From Rhodospirillum sp. (GTDB lineage Bacteria > Pseudomonadota > Alphaproteobacteria > Dongiales > Dongiaceae), in contig PNKY01000015.1 in NCBI GenBank assembly GCA_013822765.1, forward strand, positions 1 through 64,000: a stretch of 64,000 bases of DNA, written 5' to 3'. The notes beneath the pieces are model-generated. The model searched no databases. It worked only from the letters and a program-made list of their open reading frames with translations, and was not told the DNA's origin. Below, in pieces: positions 8,707 to 16,184 of the stretch (position 1 is the stretch's first letter; the number at the start of each line of letters is the position of its first letter). The translations under genes and the position numbers were made by a program.

Positions 8707-9639
8707 ATGAGCGCGGACATCGATCGCAACGACGTGCTGACCGCGATGCGCGGCATCGACCTGTTCAAGGACGTGCCGGAGAACGCGATCAAGCTGGAGC
8801 GCCTGGGCGGATTGACCAACCGCAACTACCGCATCGATTCGCCGCGCGGCCGCCATGTGCTGCGCATTCCCGGGGCCGGCACCAGCGAATACATCAGTCG
8901 CAAGAACGAAGCTCACGCCGCCCGCTCGGCGGCGAAGGTCGGCGTCAATGCCGACGTCGTGCATTTCGACGAGACGACGGGCGTGATGCTGTGCCGCTTT
9001 GTCGATGGCGGCATCACCCTGAATGTCGAGCGGTTCAAGGATCTGGGCTCGGTCCAGCGCTCCGCCGTGGCGCTCAAGCGCGTACATGACAATGCCGCGC
9101 CGTTCCTCAACCGCTTCGAGTTGTTCCAGATGGTCGACGAATACCTCGACATCCTGGCGAAGAGGAATGCGCCGCTGCCCGATGGCTATCACGACGTGAA
9201 GCGCGAGGCGGAAGCGGTGCGGGCGGCGCTGAATGCACGCCCGCTGCCGATCAAGCCGTGCCACTGCGATCCGCTGGCGGAGAACTTCCTCGACACCGGC
9301 GAGCGCGTGCACGTGATCGACTGGGAGTATGCCGGCAACAACGATCCGATGTGGGACCTGGGCGACGTCTCGGTCGAGGCCGCCTTCGGGCGAGACCAGG
9401 ACGAAGCGCTGCTGGAGGCATATTTCGGCGGCAAGGCGCCCGCTGGCGACCGCGGCCGCATGGTGCTTTACAAAGCGATGTGCGATCTGCTGTGGACGCT
9501 GTGGGGCATTATCCAGCACGTGAACCAGAACCCGGCGGATGATTTCTGGGCCTATGCGGTGAATCGCTTCGAGCGCTGCAAGAAATTGATGGGATCGCCC
9601 GATTTCGGCAAGCATTTGCAGTCCGTCAAGAACGGCTAG
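8707..9639 (+). CDS. Choline/ethanolamine kinase-like phosphotransferase (APH fold)
   Basis: 310 residues of the aminoglycoside-phosphotransferase/choline-kinase fold. GGLTNRNYRI (residues ~34-43) is the nucleotide-loop region. HCDPLAENF (~186-194) is the Brenner catalytic motif HxDxxxxN, and VIDWEYAGNNDPMWDLGD (~203-220) holds the metal-binding Asp followed by the NDP..DL text typical of LicA-like choline kinases. It would transfer phosphate from ATP to the hydroxyl of choline, ethanolamine or a similar amino alcohol in the cytosol. The gene sits between two dehydrogenase paralogues, 10 bp after the first and 27 bp before the second, so it is very likely part of the same pathway. The true substrate is unknown. 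Confidence 0.85.
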   Translation: MSADIDRNDVLTAMRGIDLFKDVPENAIKLERLGGLTNRNYRIDSPRGRHVLRIPGAGTSEYISRKNEAHAARSAAKVGVNADVVHFDETTGVMLCRFVDGGITLNVERFKDLGSVQRSAVALKRVHDNAAPFLNRFELFQMVDEYLDILAKRNAPLPDGYHDVKREAEAVRAALNARPLPIKPCHCDPLAENFLDTGERVHVIDWEYAGNNDPMWDLGDVSVEAAFGRDQDEALLEAYFGGKAPAGDRGRMVLYKAMCDLLWTLWGIIQHVNQNPADDFWAYAVNRFERCKKLMGSPDFGKHLQSVKNG

Positions 9640-9666
9640 AACGAAACAAGAGATCAGGCTCCAATC

Positions 9667-12114
9667 ATGACCGCACTCCCCACCCAGGCCCGTGCCATTG
9701 TCATCGGCGGTGGCATCATCGGCTGCTCGACGGCCTATCACCTGGCCAAGCTCGGCTGGAAGGACGTGGTGCTGATCGAGCGCAACAGGCTGACCTCGGG
9801 CAGCACCTGGCACGCCGCCGGTCTGGTCGGGCAGCTGCGCACCTCCGCCAACATCACCCAGTTGCTGAAATACTCGGTCGAGCTCTATGACACGCTGGAG
9901 CAGGAGACCGGCCTCGCGACGGGGTGGAAACGCAACGGCGGCCTGCGCCTCGCCTGCAATGCCGAGCGCATGACCGAGATCAAGCGCCAGGCGACCACCG
10001 CGCATTCCTTCGGCCTCGAGATGGAGCTGCTGTCGCCGCAAGAGGCGCAGAAGCTCTGGCCGGTCATGGACATCTCTGACGTGGTGGGCGCGGCCTTCCT
10101 GCCGACCGACGGCCAGGTCAACCCGGCGGACATCACGCAATCCCTTGCCAAGGGCGCGCGCATGGGTGGGGTCAAGATCATCGAGGAGATCGCGGTCACC
10201 GGCATCCTGATCGACCAGGGCCGCGCCATCGGCGTCGAGACCAACCAGGGCACCATCAAGGCCGAGGTCGTGGTGAATTGCTGCGGCCAGTGGGCGCGGC
10301 GCATCGGTGCGCTCGCGGGAGTCAGCGTGCCGCTCACCTCCGTCCAGCACCAGTATCTGGTGACCGAGCCGATCGCCGGCGTGCCGAAGAACTTGCCGAC
10401 CTTGCGCGATCCCGACCGCCTGATCTATTTCAAGGAAGAGGTCGGCGGCCTTGTCATGGGTGGCTACGAGCACAACCCGAAACCGTGGCAGACCCATCCG
10501 CTGCCGGAGAATTTCGCATTCCAGCTGCTGGAGAACGACACCGACCATTTCGAGCCGCTGATGGAGCAGGCGCTGGCGCGCGTGCCGGCACTGGAAAAGG
10601 CCGGCATCAAGCAGATGATCAACGGGCCGGAGAGCTTCACGCCCGACGGCAATTTCATCTTGGGCGAGGCGCCGGAGCTGAAGAAGTTCTATGTTGGCGC
10701 CGGCTTCAACGCCTTCGGTATCGCCTCGGGCGGCGGCGCGGGCCGCGCGCTCGCCGAGTGGGTGGCGGAGGGCGAAGCGCCGATGGATCTGTGGCCGGTG
10801 GACATCCGCCGCTTCGGCCAGGTGCATCGCGACCGCAACTGGGTCATCACCCGCACGCTCGAAGCCTACGCGCATCACTACTCGATGGCGTGGCCGCACG
10901 AGGAGTTGGTGAGCGCGCGGCCGGTCCGCACCTCGCCGCTCTATGGGCGGCTGAAAGACCAGGGTGCGGTGTTCGGCTGGAAGCTCGGTTGGGAGCGGCC
11001 GAACTGGTTCGCGCCCAAGGGCGTCGAACAGAATGACATCTACACCTACGGACGACAGAACTGGTTCCCCTATGTCGGCGGCGAGCATCGCGCCTGCCGC
11101 GAACACGTCGTGCTGATCGACCAGACCTCGTTCGCCAAGTTCCTGATGGTCGGCAAGGATGCCGAGGCGGCCTTGTCGTGGATCTGCTCCAACGACGTGG
11201 CGGTGAAGCCGGGGCGCCTGGTTTATACCCAGATGCTGAACGAGCGCGGCGGCATCGAATGCGACCTCACGGTCTCGCGGCTGGATGACGATACCTACTA
11301 CATCGTCACCGGAACCGGCTTCGCGACCCACGATTTCAGCTGGATCCGCCGCCACATCCCCGATGGACTCGATGCGCGGCTGATCGACGTCACAGCGTCG
11401 AATGGCGTGCTTAGCCTGATGGGTCCGAAAGCGCGCGACGTGCTCTCTGCCGTGACCGAGAGCGATGTCGGCAATGCTGCCTTCCCGTTCGGCCAGCACC
11501 GCGAGCTCATGATCGCCGGCACGCCGGTCCGCGCCCTGCGCGTCACCTATGTCGGCGAGCTGGGCTGGGAGCTGCACGTGCCGATGGATTCCCTCGCCAG
11601 CGTCTATGACGCGCTGATGAAGGCTGGCGCCCCGCACGGCATCCGCAATGCGGGCTATCGTGCGATCGAAAGCCTGCGCCTGGAAAAACTCTATCGCGCC
11701 TGGTCGAGCGACATCTCGCCGGATCATTCGCCGCTGGAAGCCGGGATGGGCTGGGCGGTGAAGCTCAAGAAGAATGTGCCGTTCCTCGGCCGCGAAGCCC
11801 TGAGCAAGCTCGCCGCAAAGAAGCTGCCCAAGCTGCTGGCCTGCTTCACAGTCGACGATCCGTCGATCGTGCTCTTGGGCCGCGAGACCATTTTCCGCAA
11901 CGGCAAGCAATGCGGCTGGCTCGCCTCCGGCGGCTACGGCTACACGCTGGAGACCAACATCGGCATCGGCTACGTGCGCGACAAGGAAAACGGCGTGACG
12001 CCCGAGGATGTGCTTTCCGGCACCTACGAGCTGGAGATCGCCTGCGAACGCTACCCGGCCAAGGTCAGCCTGGACCCGCTCTACGACCCGAAGATGGCGC
12101 GGATCAAGGCGTAG
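9667..12114 (+). CDS. FAD-dependent dehydrogenase with C-terminal GcvT domain (dimethylglycine/sarcosine dehydrogenase-like), paralogue 2
   Basis: 815 residues, same architecture as the gene at 6264: FAD motif IVIGGGIIGCSTAYHL (~11-26), putative covalent-flavin His49 in SGSTWHAAGLVGQLR, DAO domain to about residue 400, then the GcvT folate domain (YVGELGWELHVP, GYRAIESLRLEKLY). Long identical stretches with paralogue 1, such as HAAGLVGQLR and GWERPNWFAPKG, mark the two as a closer pair than either is to the third copy at 13707. Expected reaction: FAD-linked removal of an N-methyl group with capture of the carbon by tetrahydrofolate. It follows the kinase gene by 27 bp and ends just before a GC-rich repeat pair. 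Confidence 0.9.
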   Translation: MTALPTQARAIVIGGGIIGCSTAYHLAKLGWKDVVLIERNRLTSGSTWHAAGLVGQLRTSANITQLLKYSVELYDTLEQETGLATGWKRNGGLRLACNAERMTEIKRQATTAHSFGLEMELLSPQEAQKLWPVMDISDVVGAAFLPTDGQVNPADITQSLAKGARMGGVKIIEEIAVTGILIDQGRAIGVETNQGTIKAEVVVNCCGQWARRIGALAGVSVPLTSVQHQYLVTEPIAGVPKNLPTLRDPDRLIYFKEEVGGLVMGGYEHNPKPWQTHPLPENFAFQLLENDTDHFEPLMEQALARVPALEKAGIKQMINGPESFTPDGNFILGEAPELKKFYVGAGFNAFGIASGGGAGRALAEWVAEGEAPMDLWPVDIRRFGQVHRDRNWVITRTLEAYAHHYSMAWPHEELVSARPVRTSPLYGRLKDQGAVFGWKLGWERPNWFAPKGVEQNDIYTYGRQNWFPYVGGEHRACREHVVLIDQTSFAKFLMVGKDAEAALSWICSNDVAVKPGRLVYTQMLNERGGIECDLTVSRLDDDTYYIVTGTGFATHDFSWIRRHIPDGLDARLIDVTASNGVLSLMGPKARDVLSAVTESDVGNAAFPFGQHRELMIAGTPVRALRVTYVGELGWELHVPMDSLASVYDALMKAGAPHGIRNAGYRAIESLRLEKLYRAWSSDISPDHSPLEAGMGWAVKLKKNVPFLGREALSKLAAKKLPKLLACFTVDDPSIVLLGRETIFRNGKQCGWLASGGYGYTLETNIGIGYVRDKENGVTPEDVLSGTYELEIACERYPAKVSLDPLYDPKMARIKA

Positions 12115-12122
12115 CTGCCGAC

Positions 12123-12230
12123 CTCCTCCCCCAACATGGGGAGGGTAGGGAGGGGGAAGCCGCGCTTCGGTCTGAGACAATCATCGCTCTCTTCCCCCAC
12201 CCCAACCCGCCCCCAAGTTGGGGGCGGGGG
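12123..12230. repeat. Inverted pair of GC-rich intergenic repeat units (BIME-like)
   Basis: Two related units face each other in the gap after the gene ending at 12114. Unit 1 (12123-12159) contains CTCCCCCAACATGGGGAG and ends GGGGGAAG. Unit 2 (12191-12230) starts CTTCCCCC and contains CCCCCAAGTTGGGGGCGG. Each unit is itself nearly palindromic. A relative of unit 2 recurs at 32764-32800. Such repeats are common between genes in alphaproteobacteria and may act as transcription terminators or mRNA stabilisers. Confidence 0.75.
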
Positions 12231-12281
12231 TATGAACTCAGCCTCTGGTCAAGCGGTCGCCATTTAGGCTCAGATAGGGCC

Positions 12282-13049
12282 ATGGCCGACCAGGTTTCGC
12301 ACGACTACGACACCACCATGCTCGACATGCTCCAGATCATCTGGGGCGAGGGGTATCTGTCGCCTGGCGGGCCGCAGGCGGTGCGGGAGATCGTGGCCGG
12401 CATCGACCTTGCGGGGAAGCGCGTGCTGGATATCGGCTGCGGCATCGGCGGGCTGGACCAGGTCTTGGTTTCGCTCGGCGCCGCCCATGTGACGGCGGTC
12501 GATGTGGTGGCGCCGATGATCGCGCTGGCGCGCCGCCGCATCGCCGATCCGTGCATCGCGTTCGAGGTGATCGAGCCGGAGAAGCCGCTGCCGTTCGCAG
12601 ACGCCAGCTTCAACGTAGTGTTCACCAAGGATGCCTGGCTGCATGTGCTCGATAAGCCGGCCCTGCTGCGCGAGGTGCATCGCGTGCTGAAGCCGGGCGG
12701 CCGGCTCGCCGGTGGCGACTGGATGAAAGGGCCTGAGCCCTTTAGCGCCGACATGATCTATTTTATCGAGCTGGAGGGCATTCCCTATCATCCCACTACG
12801 CTCGCCGAATACGGCATCATGCTGCACGCGATCGGCTTCGAGGACGTGAAGCTGGTGGACATCAACGCCTGGTACCGCGATCTCGCCAAGCAGGAGCTGG
12901 CGCGGCTCAAGGGCGAGCTGTTCGGCCTGATGACGGAGAAGCTTGGTGTCGAAGCGCGCGACCACTTCATCGAAGACTGGCGCATGCTGACGGTGGTGCT
13001 GGACAAGGGCGAGCTGCGTCCGGGCCGGCTGTGGGCGAGCAAGCCATGA
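12282..13049 (+). CDS. SAM-dependent methyltransferase, phosphoethanolamine N-methyltransferase-like
   Basis: 255 residues. SAM motif I is VLDIGCGIGG (~48-57), with the acidic TAVDVV after it and FTKDAWLHV in the motif II/post region. The N-terminal text IIWGEGYLSPGG (~19-30) resembles the E/G-Y-I/L-SxGG start of the PMT family (phosphoethanolamine methyltransferases of plants, nematodes and Plasmodium). The end (W..L......RPGRLWASKP) also matches the W-G-x-F-x-A-x-K close of that family. Role suggested: N-methylation of an ethanolamine-type or glycine-type amine, oddly inside a demethylation locus. ATG at 12282 is the first start after the repeat pair. Its stop overlaps the GNAT start (ATGA). 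Family placement is by eye and moderate. Confidence 0.75.
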   Translation: MADQVSHDYDTTMLDMLQIIWGEGYLSPGGPQAVREIVAGIDLAGKRVLDIGCGIGGLDQVLVSLGAAHVTAVDVVAPMIALARRRIADPCIAFEVIEPEKPLPFADASFNVVFTKDAWLHVLDKPALLREVHRVLKPGGRLAGGDWMKGPEPFSADMIYFIELEGIPYHPTTLAEYGIMLHAIGFEDVKLVDINAWYRDLAKQELARLKGELFGLMTEKLGVEARDHFIEDWRMLTVVLDKGELRPGRLWASKP

Positions 13050-13606
13050 ACGCCCAGACGCCGATCGAGCCGTTCGTGCGGCCCGCCATCGCTGATGACG
13101 CCGAAGGCATCGCCAAGGTCCATGTGAAATCATGGCAGGAAGCCTACGTCGGGCTGCTGCCGCAAGCCACGCTCGACCGCCAGTCGGTGCCAAACCGGAT
13201 GCGCTGGTGGTCCGGGCAGCTGCAGGAAACCCGCAACGACCGCTGGACCTTCGTGGCGATCGACCCGGTCTCCGGCGTCGTCGGCTTCGTCGGCGGCACC
13301 CACCCCCCGCGCGCGATGTTCGGCCCCACCTTCAAGATCCCCGTTCTCTATGTCCTGCAATCGCATCTGCGGCAGGGCCTCGGCCGCAAGCTGGTGCACG
13401 CGCTCGGCAATGCGATGGCACAGTTCAGCCCCGGCGATGTGGCGCTCTGGTCGCTGGCCAGCAACATGCCGGCGCGCGCCTTCTACGAAGCGGTCGGCGG
13501 ACGGTTGTTCGCCGTCCTGACCGAGCGCGATCACGGACGGGCGCCTCTTGCCGGCTATCGCTGGCGTAGCGGCGCCGAGCTGGCGGAGAAGTCCGCCCCG
13601 ACATGA
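13046..13606 (+). CDS. GNAT-family N-acetyltransferase
   Basis: 186 residues with a GNAT fold: VRPAIADDAEGIAKVHVKSW at the N-terminus, a central beta strand region VVGFVGG, the acetyl-CoA pyrophosphate loop LRQGLGRKLV (R/QxxGxG), and the C-terminal ASNMPARAFYEAVGGR typical of the last helix and strand. It would transfer acetyl from acetyl-CoA to an amine; the acceptor is not evident. The ATG at 13046 overlaps the methyltransferase stop codon, indicating coupled translation; a GTG at 13031 in the same frame is a weaker alternative. Confidence 0.82.
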   Translation: MNAQTPIEPFVRPAIADDAEGIAKVHVKSWQEAYVGLLPQATLDRQSVPNRMRWWSGQLQETRNDRWTFVAIDPVSGVVGFVGGTHPPRAMFGPTFKIPVLYVLQSHLRQGLGRKLVHALGNAMAQFSPGDVALWSLASNMPARAFYEAVGGRLFAVLTERDHGRAPLAGYRWRSGAELAEKSAPT

Positions 13607-13618
13607 CTAAATCTCACG

Positions 13619-13641
13619 ACGCGCCTGACCATTTGGCGCGT
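13619..13641 (+). terminator. Weak stem-loop after the GNAT gene
   Basis: ACGCGCC / GGCGCGT forms a 7-bp stem with a 9-nt loop 12 bp after the GNAT stop codon. There is no T-tract, so this may be only a partial terminator or an RNA end-stabilising structure. The third dehydrogenase gene begins 65 bp downstream. Confidence 0.35.
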
Positions 13642-13706
13642 TGCCGCGCTTTGACCCGCTTGGCAGAGTCGGCCGACTTTTCCAGGAGTCCGAGGGGCGA
13701 CTTTCC

Positions 13707-16124
13707 ATGAAATCGCATGTGCGCGTGGCGGTGATCGGCGGCGGCGTGGTGGGCGTCAGCGTGCTCTATCACCTGACCAAGCTTGGTTGGACCGATGTCG
13801 CGCTGATCGAGCGCTCGGAACTGACCTCGGGCTCGACCTGGCACGCGGCCGGAGGCATGCACGCCATCAACGGCGACACCAACATGACCGCGCTGCAAGC
13901 CTATACCGTCAAGCTATACGACGAGCTGGAGAAGGAATCGGGCCAGGCCTGCGGCATCCATCGCGTCGGGTTTCTCTATCTCGCCGCCAGCGAGACCTGC
14001 ATGGACTATTTCCGGATGGAGCGCAGCCGGGCGCGGCACCTCAAGCTCGATCTCGAATTCGTCTCGATGACCGAGGTGAAGAAGCTCAATCCGCTGATCG
14101 ACACCTCGAAGTTCATCGGCGCGCTGTACGATCCCAACGACGGGCACGTCGATCCCTCGAGCGTGACCAACGCCTATGCCAAGGCCGCCAAGGCGCGCGG
14201 CGCGGAGATCCATCTGCGCAACCGGGTGACCGAGCTGAAGCAGACGGCCAAGGGCGGCTGGCTGGTGGTGACCAAGAACGGCACCATCGAGGCGGACTAC
14301 GTCGTCAATGCCGGCGGCCTGTGGGCGCGCGAGGTCGGGCGCATGGCGGGGGTCGAGCTGCCGATCGTGCCGATGGAGCACCAGTATATCGTCACCAACG
14401 ACATCCCGGCGGTCGCCGCGCTCGAGCGCGAGGTCGCGATGTGCATCGACTTCGACGGCGAATCCTATCTGCGGCAGGAGGGCAAGGGCCTGCTGATCGG
14501 CACCTACGAGCATGGCTGCAAGCACTGGGCGGTGGGCGGCACGCCGCAGGATTTCGCCCACGAGCTGCTGCCCAACGACGTCGACCGGATCTGGAGCGCG
14601 CTCGAGGTCGCGATGGAGCGCTATCCGTGCCTCGCCGACGGCGGCATCAAGCGCATCATCAACGGCGGCATGGTGTTCGCGCCGGACGGCAACCCGATCA
14701 TCGGCCCGGTGCGCGGACTCTCCAACTACTTCCTGGCGTGCGGCGTGATGGCGGGCTTCAGCCAGGGCGGCGGCGTCGGCCTCGCCGTCGCGCAATGGAT
14801 CACCGAGGGCGAACCGGGCATGGACGTGTTCGCGATGGACGTCGCGCGCTTCGGCGCGCACGCGAACACCGCCTACGTGCTCGAGAAAACGATGGAGAAT
14901 TATCGCCGACGCTTCACCATCACCTGCCCGAACGAGGAGTTGCCGGCCGCGCGGCCGCTCAAGACCACGCCGGCCTACGGCGCGTTCCAGAACGCCGGCG
15001 CCGCGTTCGGCGCGCTCTATGGCTGGGAGTATCCGCTGTGGTTCGCCGGCGAGGGCAAGGAGGCGAACGAGGCGCCGACCTTCCGCCGCTCTGAAGCCTT
15101 CGCGCGGATCGGCGAAGAGTCGAAGGCGGTGCGCGAGGCGGTCGGCCTGTTTGAATCCTCCTGCTACGCCAAGTTCGACGTCACGGGGCCGGGCGCGACC
15201 GCGTTTCTCGATCGCCTGAGCAGCAACAAGCTGCCGCAGGCGGACGGCAAGACGGCGCTGGCGCCGCTGCTGACGCCGAAGGGCCAGATATTCGGCGACC
15301 TGACGGTGACGCGTCTCGCGGCCGATCACTACCTGATGATCGGTTCGCCGACTGCCATCGTCTACTATCAGCGCTGGTTCGATCGCCATCGCGGGGCCGA
15401 CGATGTGACCATCCGCGATGTGACCACGGACTGGACCGGCTTCTCCCTGACCGGGCCGAAGGCGCGCGACGTGCTGGCCGAATTGGTTAGCGAAGACATC
15501 GCGTACAAGGCCTTCCCGTTCCTGTCGGCGCGGCGCATGACGGTTGGACTTGCGGACGCGATCGTGATCCGCGTCAGCTTCACCGGCGAACTAGGCTACG
15601 AGATCTACACCGGGCCGGAGCATCAGCTGCACGTGCTAGAGCGCCTGCGCGCCACCGGCAAGGCGCATGGTTTGAAGCTCTGCGGCATGCGGGCGCTCAA
15701 TGCGCTGCGGCTGGAGAAGGGCTACGGCTCCTGGGGCCGCGAATTCAGCGTCGACTACACGCCGGCGGAAGCGGGCCTCGGCCGGTTCGTGCGGCTCGAC
15801 AAAGGCAACTTCATCGGGCGTGACGCCGCGCAACGCATTCTGGCCGAGTCACCGAAGCGCCGGCTCGCGATCTTTGCGGTCGGCGACGGCGACGTCGATC
15901 CGATGGGCAACGAGCCGCTCCTCGCAGGCGGCGAAGTGGTCGGGCGATTGACCTCGGGCGCCTACATGTTTCACGTGAAACATTCAGGTGGTTTGGGTTA
16001 CATCCGCAGCGACTTAGCCAACGAGGCGAGCAAGCTGGAGATCGAGATCCTCGGCGAGCGCCGCCCCGCGCGCATCCTCAAGGACGCGCCGTATGATCCG
16101 GAGGGCAAGCGGCTCAGAATGTAG
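13707..16124 (+). CDS. FAD-dependent dehydrogenase with C-terminal GcvT domain (dimethylglycine dehydrogenase-like), paralogue 3
   Basis: 805 residues. FAD motif VAVIGGGVVGVSVLYHL (~7-23), putative covalent-flavin His46 in SGSTWHAAGGMHAING, DAO domain, then the GcvT-type domain (FTGELGYEIYTGP, MRALNALRLEKGYGSWGREF). The HAAGGMHAINGD text differs from the HAAGLVGQLR of the other two copies, so this is the more distant paralogue and may have another substrate. ATG at 13707 chosen over an upstream TTG because it begins directly before the FAD fold and has a GAGGGG upstream. Residues 754-759 (MFHVKH) are encoded by a perfect parS site, replacing the GYG-type text found at the matching place in paralogues 1 and 2. 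Converges with the histidine kinase gene. Confidence 0.9.
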   Translation: MKSHVRVAVIGGGVVGVSVLYHLTKLGWTDVALIERSELTSGSTWHAAGGMHAINGDTNMTALQAYTVKLYDELEKESGQACGIHRVGFLYLAASETCMDYFRMERSRARHLKLDLEFVSMTEVKKLNPLIDTSKFIGALYDPNDGHVDPSSVTNAYAKAAKARGAEIHLRNRVTELKQTAKGGWLVVTKNGTIEADYVVNAGGLWAREVGRMAGVELPIVPMEHQYIVTNDIPAVAALEREVAMCIDFDGESYLRQEGKGLLIGTYEHGCKHWAVGGTPQDFAHELLPNDVDRIWSALEVAMERYPCLADGGIKRIINGGMVFAPDGNPIIGPVRGLSNYFLACGVMAGFSQGGGVGLAVAQWITEGEPGMDVFAMDVARFGAHANTAYVLEKTMENYRRRFTITCPNEELPAARPLKTTPAYGAFQNAGAAFGALYGWEYPLWFAGEGKEANEAPTFRRSEAFARIGEESKAVREAVGLFESSCYAKFDVTGPGATAFLDRLSSNKLPQADGKTALAPLLTPKGQIFGDLTVTRLAADHYLMIGSPTAIVYYQRWFDRHRGADDVTIRDVTTDWTGFSLTGPKARDVLAELVSEDIAYKAFPFLSARRMTVGLADAIVIRVSFTGELGYEIYTGPEHQLHVLERLRATGKAHGLKLCGMRALNALRLEKGYGSWGREFSVDYTPAEAGLGRFVRLDKGNFIGRDAAQRILAESPKRRLAIFAVGDGDVDPMGNEPLLAGGEVVGRLTSGAYMFHVKHSGGLGYIRSDLANEASKLEIEILGERRPARILKDAPYDPEGKRLRM
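15967..15982. other. parS: parS centromere site (ParB binding), perfect 16-bp match
   Basis: TGTTTCACGTGAAACA is identical to the canonical bacterial chromosomal parS sequence, and it is flanked by A and T so that the palindrome extends to 18 bp (15966-15983). It lies inside the third dehydrogenase gene and encodes FHVKH. ParB-CTP loads at such sites to organise and segregate the chromosome; they usually cluster around the replication origin. I found no second perfect copy in the window, and no parA/parB genes. Confidence 0.93.
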
Positions 16125-16184
16125 CGTGACGCTGTGACAGCATCCTCGCCACCGCCGGGGTGACAGAAGAGAGCGTGAGTCGGC

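Noticed and set aside
8521..12180. A minus-strand open frame of over 1200 codons opposite the kinase and second dehydrogenase
   Set aside because: Rich in R, H, A and D with no domain; an antisense shadow that arises from high GC at third positions of the real plus-strand genes, which have clear motifs.
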